From Haloarcula hispanica ATCC 33960 (lineage in GTDB: Archaea; Halobacteriota; Halobacteria; Halobacteriales; Haloarculaceae): a stretch of 64,000 nucleotides of DNA. The notes below the pieces were generated by a model, which made no database searches, was not told the origin of the DNA, and saw only the letters and a program-made list of their open reading frames with translations. The stretch's first letter is position 1. Each line of letters opens with the position of its first letter. Position numbers and translations under genes: made by a program. The stretch is taken from assembly GCF_000223905.1 (NCBI RefSeq), contig NC_015948.1, positions 1,426,001 through 1,490,000 on the forward strand, written 5' to 3'. This document shows positions 50,187 to 58,748 of the stretch, piece by piece.

Positions 50187-51239
50187 TCAGTTCTCGGGCG
50201 GTTCGTCCGTTCCGATCCGGATCTCGTACGCCTCCATATCCTCGAACGCAGCGACTTGTCCACCGACTTCTACCGGCCCCTCGGCCGTCTCGACGACCAG
50301 CGTCGCGACCTCGCGGTTCGAACTGAACGACGCCTGGTCCACTTTGCCCTCGACGACCCGGTGGTCGCCCGTTTCCACGTCCCGCCCCTCGATAGTCGCG
50401 TAGAACTCCCCGTCCAATGTCATCAAGTCAGAGATACAGCGCCTGATCGTCCCGTAGCGGCGCGGGAACGGCAGCCCGTCCCCGTCGCTGGCAATCGTTT
50501 CGGCCGTTGTCCACAGCACCGTGTTGAGGAACCCGGACACCAGAAACCCGAGTTCCGACCGATTGAATATGACGCCGTATCTGTCTGTGTCGCCGCGGAC
50601 GCTCTCGCGGGTGGCGTACATCGAGTAGTTCCCATCGGCGACGGCGACGACCGGTGTCGTGATACCGCGGCGGGCCTTCACCGTGGTCGCGATGGACTCG
50701 TAATCGAACCGCGCTGGGTCGGGAGCGTCCACACCCGGTGAAATGAGAATTTCAATAGCGATGCCGGACTGCTTCCGGGCCGCGAGTCTGTCTTCGAACC
50801 GCTCTAGCAGGGCCGGGGTCAGCGACAGCGTCAGTTCGTACTCGGCCGTCTCGATGATGTCTTCGAGGTACCGGAGTATCGTCGGCCGGGATTTGACGAG
50901 CGAGACGGCTTCCGGCTCCCGTGCGGGGGCCGTGTAGCGCGAAGACAGGTCGTCGACGAGGTCATCAAGCGAGTCTTGAATCCCCTCGAAGGCTTCCCGA
51001 GGATCGATAGCCAGGACCTTCATCGGCCGGGACTCCTTGAGTTCGACGAGTCCGACGTCGCTGAGGCTCCGGACCGTATCGTACACCCGCGGCTGTGGAA
51101 TGTCCGTGTTCTCCGAGATCTCCGACGCTGTCAGCTCACCGTGTTGCAACACGGCCAGGTAGGCTGAAATCTCGTACTCGCCGAGATTGAACCGCGCAAT
51201 TACCTGTTCGAGCGATGCTTCCAAGTCGTCACTAGACAT
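50187..51239 (-). CDS. TrmB-family sugar-sensing transcriptional regulator
   Basis: The 350-residue protein has an N-terminal winged HTH (about 20-80) with Ala-Ser-Glu-Ile-Ser-Glu-Asn-Thr and Ile-Pro-Gln-Pro-Arg-Val-Tyr-Asp-Thr-Val, a helical linker, and the TrmB sugar-binding domain ending in Val-Glu-Val-Gly-Gly-Gln-Val-Ala-Ala-Phe-Glu-Asp-Met-Glu-Ala-Tyr-Glu-Ile. TrmB proteins bind sugars and control ABC sugar transporters and glycolysis. It lies next to a sugar-binding lipoprotein gene and is paralogous to the regulator at 60515-61591. Confidence 0.92.
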   Translation of the reverse strand: MSSDDLEASLEQVIARFNLGEYEISAYLAVLQHGELTASEISENTDIPQPRVYDTVRSLSDVGLVELKESRPMKVLAIDPREAFEGIQDSLDDLVDDLSSRYTAPAREPEAVSLVKSRPTILRYLEDIIETAEYELTLSLTPALLERFEDRLAARKQSGIAIEILISPGVDAPDPARFDYESIATTVKARRGITTPVVAVADGNYSMYATRESVRGDTDRYGVIFNRSELGFLVSGFLNTVLWTTAETIASDGDGLPFPRRYGTIRRCISDLMTLDGEFYATIEGRDVETGDHRVVEGKVDQASFSSNREVATLVVETAEGPVEVGGQVAAFEDMEAYEIRIGTDEPPEN

Positions 51240-51390
51240 AGTGGAGCGTTTGCGAGTCGAGTACTAAGAACTTCGGCACTCTATTCAGCAGCCAGTTTCA
51301 GAACCAGTCATGTGACTCTGTGCTACTGTTGGTTGTCCCGTCACAGCGGCTGCCTACTCCTGTGACTCCGATCGTTCGAGTCGACACGGC

Positions 51391-51397
51391 AAAAAAA
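51391..51397 (-). terminator. Oligo-T terminator after the sugar-binding lipoprotein gene
   Basis: On the minus strand a run of seven T's follows the stop codon of the leftward sugar-binding protein gene by about 20 bp, preceded by the GC-rich CGCAG. T-runs are the normal archaeal termination signal, so the gene is probably transcribed separately from the TrmB-like gene. Confidence 0.6.
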
Positions 51398-51418
51398 CTG
51401 CGTGCTGTCGCTGGGTTA

Positions 51419-52795
51419 TTAGTAGGCGCTGGAAATCTGGGAGACGACGTCCGCGGGCGCAGCACCGGAGTTCAGCGATGAGATAGCGGATTCGAGCGAG
51501 GACTTGACTGCCGGCGGTGCGGCCAGACCGTGCGCGACGGACGGCGGCTGGGCCTCGCTGTTCTGGAAGTCCTCTATCTGGTCCTTGGAGAAGTCGTTGA
51601 ACGGGTCGGTGTTGACGTCGGTCCGCGGCGGAATCGACCCCTTCTTCGGGTTGAAGATCTCCTGTGCCTCCGTCGTCCCGACGAACTGGCACCACAGCGT
51701 GGTCGCTTCCGGGGACGGGTTGTTGACCGGATACGGGAACGAGTCCATGTTGAGGGCATAGTAGCCGTCGGTTCCCGGGAATGTCACATGGTCCCACTCC
51801 TCGCCGTACGTCAGGTCGTTCGTGAGGTACGTTCCGGCCGCCCAGTCACCCTGGTGGAGGAACGCCGCTTCGCCGTTGATGACCTGATTGTTGGCCTCGG
51901 TCCAGGAAATCGAACCAGCGTCGCTCGGGATGTAGTCGAGATAGGACTGCGTCGTCTCGACTGCCGACTCGAGCGCGTCGCTGTTGGCGTCGACCTCACC
52001 GTCGACGAAGATAGCGCTGTAGGTCTCGGCGTCCGTTTCGCCGAGGAGGACAGTCGCGAACATCTGGAAGCTGGACCACGGCGACCCGGTCTGGTGTGCC
52101 ATTCCGGTGTAGCCGGCATCGTTGACCGTCGCCATCGCGTCGACGAGGTCAGACGGCGTTTCGAGGGAGGCCGGATCGACCCCGGCGTCCTCGACGACCT
52201 CGACGTTGTAGAAGAGGTTGTTGATCCGGTGGATGTTGAGCGGCACCGTCACGTAGTTCCCAGCGGGCTGGGCCGCGTCCTTGACGCCCTGAAGGTAGGC
52301 GTCCTCCATGCTGTTCTCTGACCACACGGAGTCGCCGATATCCTTCAGCAGGTTCGCATCGGTGAAGGGGAGCAGATTGTTTCCGGGCCAGGCTTGCCAC
52401 GTACTCGGGTGGTTGCCGTTCTGGACCCGTGTCCGGATGTTCGCCTGCAGGTTCTCACCCGCACCGCCGGCGATGAGGTTCTCGTCGAACGGGACGTCCG
52501 GGTGTTGCTCCTTGAACGCATCCATTACGGACTGAATCGCTTCCAGTCCGTCGCCCTCGCCCCACCAGTGGGCGACTTCAAGTGTGCTGTACTGTGTCCC
52601 GCTGTCAGTACTGCCGCCGTCGCTGCTGCCGTCACCACTGCTGCCGTCACTACCATCACCGCTGCTGCCATCGCCGCTGCTGCCGTCACCGCCGTCACTC
52701 CCACCGCAGCCAGCCAGCGAGGCCGCACCTGCTGCACCAGCAATCCGAAGAGCGTTACGCCGCGTCAACCGTCTGTTTGAATTGTCATCAGCCAT
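51419..52795 (-). CDS. Sugar ABC transporter substrate-binding lipoprotein (orphan)
   Basis: The 458-residue protein has a Tat signal (Leu-Thr-Arg10... Arg-Arg-Asn-Ala-Leu) with lipobox Leu-Ala-Gly-Cys30 and a 35-residue linker built from Asp-Gly-Ser-Ser-Gly units. Then comes an extracellular solute-binding family 1 fold with His-Trp-Trp-Gly-Glu-Gly-Asp-Gly, like archaeal glucose-binding GlcS. No permease genes adjoin it, so it may share the MalFGK-like transporter 4 kb away. An A/T-rich promoter of about 270 bp lies upstream with repeats of tcttaca. Confidence 0.9.
   Translation of the reverse strand: MADDNSNRRLTRRNALRIAGAAGAASLAGCGGSDGGDGSSGDGSSGDGSDGSSGDGSSDGGSTDSGTQYSTLEVAHWWGEGDGLEAIQSVMDAFKEQHPDVPFDENLIAGGAGENLQANIRTRVQNGNHPSTWQAWPGNNLLPFTDANLLKDIGDSVWSENSMEDAYLQGVKDAAQPAGNYVTVPLNIHRINNLFYNVEVVEDAGVDPASLETPSDLVDAMATVNDAGYTGMAHQTGSPWSSFQMFATVLLGETDAETYSAIFVDGEVDANSDALESAVETTQSYLDYIPSDAGSISWTEANNQVINGEAAFLHQGDWAAGTYLTNDLTYGEEWDHVTFPGTDGYYALNMDSFPYPVNNPSPEATTLWCQFVGTTEAQEIFNPKKGSIPPRTDVNTDPFNDFSKDQIEDFQNSEAQPPSVAHGLAAPPAVKSSLESAISSLNSGAAPADVVSQISSAY
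52608..52713 (-). repeat. Degenerate trinucleotide-rich tandem repeat coding the linker
   Basis: The plus strand reads repeated units of ctgccgtca/cactgctgc in short period, coding the Asp-Gly-Ser-Ser-Gly linker after the lipobox on the minus strand. A related but shorter stretch lies in the other sugar-binding gene at 60105-60165. Such runs are prone to length changes by slippage. Confidence 0.6.
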
Positions 52796-53045
52796 GGTTG
52801 CACCAATACCTCATAATTCCTTATTGAAGATTCGCACTTAATACTTCTGTATAGCGAAAATCAGCATTTGACATTCGGGTCGGTCCCGATAAATCATCTA
52901 TATCCCACGATTCTTCGGGTTTGAGTGGAGAAAGAAATTAATCGAATGCGAGTAAATACCTCACAATCTTACATCTACTATCTTACATATACCGACATAT
53001 CCCCGTCTAAATGGGGGGTGTTCAGGCCAAACTGCCGTGAAAAAG

Positions 53046-53067
53046 CTCGGGCGCGGTTCGGCCCGAG
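53046..53067 (-). terminator. Strong terminator of the sugar operon
   Basis: CTCGGGC (53046-53052) and GCCCGAG (53061-53067) form a perfect 7-bp stem with an 8-nt loop, just past the gdh stop. On the minus strand the stem is followed directly by CTTTTT. This is the classic stem plus T-run layout and probably ends the long leftward transcript from the sugar transporter genes. Confidence 0.75.
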
Positions 53068-53069
53068 GG

Positions 53070-54134
53070 TTACAGCGAATCGAACTCGACGACTGCCTTT
53101 ATCTGGTCGTCCCCATCTTCGAAGGCCGCCTCGACGTGTTCCGGGTCGGTAACCGTCGTGACCAGATCATCGAGCAGCCACTCCGGAAGCTCCTGTAGGG
53201 TCTCGACGGCGTCCTCGAAGTGCGAGACGTGTGAGTTGACCGTGCCGATGAGACACTTGTTGTGCAGGACGATCTCGTTGTGTAGCGAACCACCGTCGAC
53301 TTCGAACTCCCACGGCTCCGGGATGCCGAGCAACACGCCGACCCCGTTCTGGTCGAGCGCCTTGACTGTCTGGAACGCGTGCGGGGCGAACCCGGTCGCC
53401 TCGTAGATATAGTCCATCGCCTCGTAGGCCTCCGGGAGTTCGTCCACCGGCGTTTCGCGGGAATCGACGTACGTGCTGCCGATCTCGTCGATGATGTCGA
53501 CCGTCGGGTCGGGACGGTTCCGCCGACCGACACAGTAGGTCCGGTCGTACTCCTGGTCGAGCATCCACAGCGTCAGCAGGCCGAGCGAGCCGTTGCCCAG
53601 CACGCAGGCGGATTCCGGTCGCCAGTCGAACGGTTCCCGCGTCGCGTAGGCGTGCTCGTTGGCCTTCTCGGTGATCGAGAGCGGCTCGACGAGGAAGCCG
53701 TGCTCCGCGACTGACTCGGGGACCGGGACGAGGAAATCCGCCGGCGAGGTGAAGTACTCCGCCATGAAGCCGTGGTCACCGACGATGCCGCGTTCCGTGT
53801 ACTCGCCGTCCGGAGCCATATCAGGCTCACCTCGGCGGAAGTAGTCGTTCGTCTCACCGTTCGGTTTCCGTCGGACGGTCGGCGCGACGACCTGCCCCGC
53901 CTCGAGCCCCGTGCCATTGGGCTCTTCGACGACGCCGACCGCCTCGTGTCCGAGAACCATGTGGTCCGCCCCGTCGGGGAACCCGCCGTGGGACCCGTTC
54001 AGGACTTCGTGGTCTGTGCCGTCAACACCAACGCGGAGCGTCCGGACGAGTGCCTCGCCCGGGTCAGGCGACGGTCGCTCCCGCTCTAAGAGCTGTGGGC
54101 CGTCGTCGTCCCGCGTAACACCAATCACTTTCAT
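53070..54134 (-). CDS. gdh: Glucose 1-dehydrogenase (NAD(P)+), zinc MDR family
   Basis: The 354-residue protein is closely similar to the well-studied Haloferax mediterranei glucose dehydrogenase. Shared segments include Leu-Arg-Val-Gly-Val-Asp-Gly-Thr-Asp-His-Glu-Val, Leu-Gly-His-Glu-Ala-Val-Gly-Val, Arg-Gly-Ile-Val-Gly-Asp-His-Gly, Val-Leu-Gly-Asn-Gly-Ser-Leu-Gly-Leu-Leu-Thr-Leu and Arg-Arg-x-Arg-Pro-Asp-Pro-Thr. It oxidises glucose to gluconolactone, the first step of the semi-phosphorylative Entner-Doudoroff pathway. ATG at 54134 gives the normal N-terminus. It is the last gene of the sugar operon. Confidence 0.96.
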   Translation of the reverse strand: MKVIGVTRDDDGPQLLERERPSPDPGEALVRTLRVGVDGTDHEVLNGSHGGFPDGADHMVLGHEAVGVVEEPNGTGLEAGQVVAPTVRRKPNGETNDYFRRGEPDMAPDGEYTERGIVGDHGFMAEYFTSPADFLVPVPESVAEHGFLVEPLSITEKANEHAYATREPFDWRPESACVLGNGSLGLLTLWMLDQEYDRTYCVGRRNRPDPTVDIIDEIGSTYVDSRETPVDELPEAYEAMDYIYEATGFAPHAFQTVKALDQNGVGVLLGIPEPWEFEVDGGSLHNEIVLHNKCLIGTVNSHVSHFEDAVETLQELPEWLLDDLVTTVTDPEHVEAAFEDGDDQIKAVVEFDSL

Positions 54135-54174
54135 GCCAGGCAGAGAGTGAGAACACTGGGGATTAAGTCTTTCT

Positions 54175-55251
54175 TCAGGGTTCTGCCTCACCGACACTGA
54201 CGGCCGTGCCAGTCTCGCTGGAGCGGTAGATTCCGTCCATCACACGCTGGACGCGAAGCGCCTGTTCAACGGTGTTCGCCGACGGCGGCGTCCCGTCTCT
54301 GACTGCGGAGACGAACCGCGCCTGTTCCCGGTGCTGTGGGTCCGACCGTTGCGTCTCGATGTCGGTCGTCCGGTGGTGCATCCGGCCGGTATCGGCGGTT
54401 TCGAACAGCGTCAGCGACTGGTCCGCGAGGTCGAGTTTCGCGCCCGCCCCGGTCCCGCGGACGTAGTACTCCTGGCTGTCCGGCCGGTTCGTCGCCCACG
54501 CGACCTCCAGAGAGATCGTTGTCCCGTCGCCACAGCGGATGAAGGCGCTCGCCGAATCGTCGACGCTGAACTCGGCCGCACCGTGATCCTCGCCCCACAT
54601 CTCGACGTACGCGTACTCCTCGTCGACGCCGAACTGAGCGCGGGTGTCGCCCGACACCTCGACGACCTCGGGATGGTCGGCGACGTGCAGCGCCAGGTCG
54701 ATAGCGTGCGCGCCGATATCGATGAGCGACCCGCCGCCAGCCACGTCGCTGCGCGTGAACCACGACCCCCGGCCGGGGACGCCGCGACGCCTGATGTAGT
54801 TCGCTTCGATGTGAGACACCTCGCCAATATCGCCTGCATCGCGGTAGCCCACAAGCGTCTGGACCGGGTCGGCGAACCGGTTGTGGAAGCCGACCATGCA
54901 GAACCCGTCGGCCGCGTCGGCGGCCGCGGCGATCCGCTCGGCGCTTTCGAGCGTGTGGGCCAGCGGCTTCTCGACGAGCACGTCTAGCCCTGCCTCAAGG
55001 GCTGCGACGACGTACTGTTCGTGAAACTTGTTCGGCGTCGTCACCAGCACGGCATCTACCGTCTCGAACATCGCCGCGGCTTCCTCGTACACCGCCGCGT
55101 CGTACGTCTCGGCGAACCGGCGGCGCGCGTCGGCATCGACATCGACGCCCGCCGCTATCGAGACCGGCTGGTCGAGCTGTCGGAGGTTGGTACAGTGGAT
55201 GTCCGCGATGTTCCCCAGTCCGATGATGCCTATCCGAACGGTCTCAGTCAT
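54175..55251 (-). CDS. Gfo/Idh/MocA-family oxidoreductase
   Basis: The 358-residue NAD(P)-dependent protein has the N-terminal Ile-Gly-Ile-Ile-Gly-Leu-Gly-Asn-Ile-Ala (about 8-17), the Glu-Lys-Pro-Leu-Ala-His-Thr motif (about 95-101, catalytic Lys) and a C-terminal alpha/beta sugar-binding domain. Relatives oxidise or reduce sugars, inositols and sugar acids. It lies between a small membrane-protein gene and gdh in a sugar-uptake operon, so I infer action on an imported sugar. Exact substrate unknown. Confidence 0.9.
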   Translation of the reverse strand: MTETVRIGIIGLGNIADIHCTNLRQLDQPVSIAAGVDVDADARRRFAETYDAAVYEEAAAMFETVDAVLVTTPNKFHEQYVVAALEAGLDVLVEKPLAHTLESAERIAAAADAADGFCMVGFHNRFADPVQTLVGYRDAGDIGEVSHIEANYIRRRGVPGRGSWFTRSDVAGGGSLIDIGAHAIDLALHVADHPEVVEVSGDTRAQFGVDEEYAYVEMWGEDHGAAEFSVDDSASAFIRCGDGTTISLEVAWATNRPDSQEYYVRGTGAGAKLDLADQSLTLFETADTGRMHHRTTDIETQRSDPQHREQARFVSAVRDGTPPSANTVEQALRVQRVMDGIYRSSETGTAVSVGEAEP

Positions 55252-55280
55252 GTCTCTCGAAGTCTGCACCCGGTGTCGGG

Positions 55281-55484
55281 TTAATACAACTGCTTTTCAC
55301 GCTCTTCGCGTTCCTCTTCCTGTTCCTGCTTTGCCTTCTCACGGCGTCGACCGCGCCGATACTGGATGATGCCGGGGACGATTTTGTTCTTCAGGTCCAG
55401 GATGAACGACACGATACCGTACGCCCAGAAGAAAAACAGCACGAGCATCCCGCTCCAGTACAGCATCGCGAGGTGGCTGCTCAT
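55281..55484 (-). CDS. Small one-helix membrane protein in the sugar ABC operon
   Basis: The 67-residue protein has one or two hydrophobic stretches at about 4-28, then a highly charged cytoplasmic tail rich in Arg, Lys and Glu predicted to be a helix. It sits 1 bp after the ATPase gene and 29 bp before the Gfo/Idh/MocA gene. I infer a small accessory subunit or assembly factor of this transporter; no function is known. Confidence 0.78.
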   Translation of the reverse strand: MSSHLAMLYWSGMLVLFFFWAYGIVSFILDLKNKIVPGIIQYRRGRRREKAKQEQEEEREEREKQLY

Positions 55485-55485
55485 A

Positions 55486-56682
55486 TCAGTCGTCTGACTC
55501 TACTTCGCTACTGGATGCAGTGCCTTCGGCCTCGTACGGGATGAGGTCATGGACGATCGCGTCGCCGGTGGCCGAGTCGAACAGGTGGACGTTCCGTCGG
55601 TCGATGACGACCCCGATCTCGTCGTCCTCTTCGAGGTCCGAGTCGGGATCGATGCTCATCAGCAACTGGTCGTTCGTCGCCAGTTCCTGAGACATCGACG
55701 TTTCGCCGTCGCCCAGCAGCAGGTAGGCGAATATCTCGTCACCCATCGGTTCGAGAATGTCGGTCGTCGCCGTAATCATTCCCGACGGGTCGGGGACCTC
55801 TGACTTGAATTCGCCCGGGTAGATGTCCTCCGGGCGGATGCCGAGTGTCACGTCGTCACCGACTCCGACGCCTTCAATGGACGACGGATTGAATTCGAGG
55901 GAGAAGTTCGGCGTCTCAAGTGTGGTCTCGGTGACTGTCCCCTCGACGAAGTTCATCGACGGCGAGCCGATGAACCCGGCGACAAAGAGGTTGTCCGGCT
56001 CGTTGTAACAGGTCAGCGGCGGGTCGATCTGCTGGAGCTGCCCCGAATCGAGGACGGCGATGCGGTCGGATAGCGTCATCGCCTCCTCCTGGTCGTGGGT
56101 CACGTAGATGATCGTCGTGTCCAGTTCCTTGTGCAGGCGCTGAAGCTCCGTCCGCATATGGACCTTGAGCTTCGCGTCGAGGTTCGCCAGCGGCTCATCC
56201 ATCAGGAACACGTCGGGCTCGCGCACGATAGCGCGGGCGATGGCGACGCGCTGGCGCTGCCCGCCGGACATCTCTTCGGGCATCCGGTTGAGCATCCCCT
56301 CTAGCTGGACGATGTCGGCGGCCCGCTCGACGCGGCGGTCGATCTCGTCCTGCGGGTAGTCCCGCAGTCGGAGGCCAAAGGAGATGTTGTCGTACACGTC
56401 CATGTGCGGGAACAGCGCGATGTTCTGGAACACCATCGCAATGCCGCGGTCCTTCGGCGGGAGGTTCGTCACCTCGCGGTCGCCGATATATATCTCGCCC
56501 TCGGTTGGGATGGTGAGCCCGGCGATGGTCTCCATCGTCGTCGACTTCCCGCAGCCCGAGGGGCCGACAAAACAGATGAACTCGCCGTGGTCGATGTCGA
56601 GGTTCATGTCGTCGACCGCGGTGACCACGTCACCCTGGTCGTCGTAGCGCTTCGTTACGTGTTCGAGTCGTACTCTTGCCAT
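55486..56682 (-). CDS. Sugar ABC transporter ATP-binding protein (UgpC/MalK-like)
   Basis: The 398-residue ATPase has Walker A Gly-Pro-Ser-Gly-Cys-Gly-Lys-Ser-Thr (about 41-49), signature Met-Ser-Gly-Gly-Gln-Arg-Gln-Arg, Walker B Val-Phe-Leu-Met-Asp-Glu-Pro, and a C-terminal TOBE/MalK-type regulatory domain with Gly-Ile-Arg-Pro-Glu-Asp-Ile. It energises import through the two permeases encoded just upstream. The acidic C-terminal tail is halophilic. Confidence 0.95.
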   Translation of the reverse strand: MARVRLEHVTKRYDDQGDVVTAVDDMNLDIDHGEFICFVGPSGCGKSTTMETIAGLTIPTEGEIYIGDREVTNLPPKDRGIAMVFQNIALFPHMDVYDNISFGLRLRDYPQDEIDRRVERAADIVQLEGMLNRMPEEMSGGQRQRVAIARAIVREPDVFLMDEPLANLDAKLKVHMRTELQRLHKELDTTIIYVTHDQEEAMTLSDRIAVLDSGQLQQIDPPLTCYNEPDNLFVAGFIGSPSMNFVEGTVTETTLETPNFSLEFNPSSIEGVGVGDDVTLGIRPEDIYPGEFKSEVPDPSGMITATTDILEPMGDEIFAYLLLGDGETSMSQELATNDQLLMSIDPDSDLEEDDEIGVVIDRRNVHLFDSATGDAIVHDLIPYEAEGTASSSEVESDD

Positions 56683-56686
56683 TGTG

Positions 56687-57688
56687 TTACTCCTTGAGTG
56701 CGCCTGAGGTCAGTCCGCTGACGATGCGTTCCTGTGCGACGATCACGAGGATGACGACGGGGAGAACCCCGACGATGCTCGCGGCCGCCATGAGGTTGAA
56801 CTGCGTCGTGTACTGGGTCTGGTAGCTGAGAATCCCGCCGACGATAGGCGACCACTTGGCCGCCTCCGGCGAGGTCGCCATGATCGAGCTGAAGAAGTAC
56901 TCGTTGTAGACGGCGATGAACGTCAGCACGGCCGCGGTCGCCACGCCCGGCGCAGACAGCGGCATGATGACCCGGAACAGCGCGCCCAGTCGCGTCGTTC
57001 CTTCGACCCGTGCGGCGTCCTCCAGCCCGTCGGGAATCTGGCCGTAGAACGTCGTCAGGATGAAGATAGACAGCGGCATGAACAGCGCACTGAACGGCAG
57101 CACCATCGATCCCGGGGTGTTCAGCATCCGCGGTGGGGTAAACAGCGGGATGGACGTGAACGGTATCGTGATCGGGGCGTTGCCGGCAAAGGCCTGGAAC
57201 AGCGGAATGACGAACGCGGCCGGCGGGAAGTAGCTGATCGCCAGAATACCGAGCATCAGCAGTGCGCGGCCGGGGAACCGAAGTCGGCCGAACACGTAGC
57301 CGGCGAGGCTGGCGACGAACAGCACGATGACCGTCGTCGTGACCGCCAGCGCGAAGCTGTTCAGCATGTACAGGTGGAACGGCACCTGTTCGAAGACCGT
57401 GACGAACGCGCCCGGGTTGAAGCCCTTCGGAACCGGTAGCGGGAACGTCCCGCTAACGCCGAAGAGGTCCACGGTCGGGAGGAAACTGCCCGAGAGCAGG
57501 TTCCCCTCGGGGGTCACCGCCAGCACGATGAGCCAGTAGAAGGGGAACAGCGTCGTCACCAGGAAAAACACCATCGCCGCGTAGAACAGCGCCCGGTACA
57601 CTTTTTCCGGGTCCTGGATGGCGCTCTGGGTCCAGCGCTGTAGCGGTCCGTCGCTCGACTGCTCCTGGGTGTCGGTTGGCGTTGCCAT
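56687..57688 (-). CDS. Sugar ABC transporter permease (MalG-like)
   Basis: The 333-residue membrane protein has about six helices after an N-terminal cytoplasmic stretch of about 30 residues. The EAA-loop Asp-Ala-Ala-Arg-Val-Glu-Gly and the downstream conserved Gly, near residue 220, fit the MalG/LacG family. It pairs with the MalF-like permease 1 bp upstream to form the channel. Confidence 0.94.
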   Translation of the reverse strand: MATPTDTQEQSSDGPLQRWTQSAIQDPEKVYRALFYAAMVFFLVTTLFPFYWLIVLAVTPEGNLLSGSFLPTVDLFGVSGTFPLPVPKGFNPGAFVTVFEQVPFHLYMLNSFALAVTTTVIVLFVASLAGYVFGRLRFPGRALLMLGILAISYFPPAAFVIPLFQAFAGNAPITIPFTSIPLFTPPRMLNTPGSMVLPFSALFMPLSIFILTTFYGQIPDGLEDAARVEGTTRLGALFRVIMPLSAPGVATAAVLTFIAVYNEYFFSSIMATSPEAAKWSPIVGGILSYQTQYTTQFNLMAAASIVGVLPVVILVIVAQERIVSGLTSGALKE

Positions 57689-57689
57689 G

Positions 57690-58670
57690 TTAGATCGCGT
57701 CCTCCCCTTGCCAGACGATGAGTCCCATTACGACCGTCCCGATGATGGCGGCCGTCACGAACGCGATGGCCGCGGACGTCCCCTCACGGGTGGTGAACGT
57801 CGCGACGACCATACACGACAGCGACGGCACGACGGTACAGCTCGACACCGTGTCGATGATGCCGTACACCCGCATCGCCTGCACCGACCGGAACAGCACG
57901 GCAACGCCGATAGTCGGCAGGATGAGCGGGAACGTGATGAGCTTGAACTGCTGCCACTTCGTCGCGCCGGCGACCTTCGCCACGTCGTACAGGCCCCGGT
58001 CGATGCTCTGCAGCCCCGCCAGAATGAGCAGGGCCATGAACGCCGACGTCTTCCAGATGTCGGCGACGATGATGATAAACGTCGCACTTGCCGTGTCGTT
58101 CAGCGTGTTCGTCGGCGCGAGCAGCCCGAGGTCGGCAAGCGGTGGCGTCAGGAACCCGACGTTCGAGTTGAACATCAGGAAGAAGATCATCCCCTGAATG
58201 ACGATTGGGACGGCCCACGGGATGATGATAGCCGCGCGAATCCACCGCCGACCGTAGAAGTCCTGGTCGAGGATGAGCGCCTGTCCGAGGCCGATGAGCG
58301 TCTCGAACAGCACACTCACGACGGCGAAGATTATCGTGACGACCAGTGCGCTGTTCAGCAGTGCACTCGTGCCAAACCCTTCGGGAAGGAACGTCGTTCC
58401 GCCCGGCAGGTACCGGTTCTTCTCGCCGGTGAACAGCTCGACGTAGTTCCCAGCGCCGACGAAAGTCGTGCTCGAAAAGTCCGCCGAGAGCGCGAACAGC
58501 GACAGCTCGAAGGTGCGCAACAGCGGGTACAGCGCGACGATGCCCAGAAGGACGAACACGGGCACCAACAGCAGATACGCGTACTGCGTGTCGCTGAGGT
58601 TCTCCATCCAGCGCATCACGCTGACGAGTGCCCCCGAGCGTCTGGATTCACGGCCGGTTTCTGTACTCAT
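57690..58670 (-). CDS. Sugar ABC transporter permease (MalF-like)
   Basis: The 326-residue protein has about seven hydrophobic helices and the binding-protein-dependent permease motif Asp-Val-Ala-Lys-Val-Ala-Gly-Ala-Thr near residue 228, as in MalF/UgpA. Its N-terminal cytoplasmic segment is about 30 residues. A motif shared with other sugar genes here (58713-58726) lies in its 78-bp upstream gap, so it may have its own promoter besides readthrough from the binding-protein gene. Confidence 0.93.
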   Translation of the reverse strand: MSTETGRESRRSGALVSVMRWMENLSDTQYAYLLLVPVFVLLGIVALYPLLRTFELSLFALSADFSSTTFVGAGNYVELFTGEKNRYLPGGTTFLPEGFGTSALLNSALVVTIIFAVVSVLFETLIGLGQALILDQDFYGRRWIRAAIIIPWAVPIVIQGMIFFLMFNSNVGFLTPPLADLGLLAPTNTLNDTASATFIIIVADIWKTSAFMALLILAGLQSIDRGLYDVAKVAGATKWQQFKLITFPLILPTIGVAVLFRSVQAMRVYGIIDTVSSCTVVPSLSCMVVATFTTREGTSAAIAFVTAAIIGTVVMGLIVWQGEDAI

Positions 58671-58712
58671 TCGGTTACCTCCGTCCGTCGTTTGAATGTG
58701 TCATGGTAAATA

Positions 58713-58726
58713 ATCACAGGGGTGGT
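58713..58726. promoter_or_regulatory. Sugar-locus operator-like element, copy C
   Basis: ATCACAGGGGTGGT agrees at 11 of 14 positions with ACCACAGGTGTTGT at 60330-60343 and lies between the binding-protein and permease genes. It may be a weaker copy of the same regulator site. Confidence 0.45.
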
Positions 58727-58748
58727 TTTGTAACGGTTGCCCGTGGCT

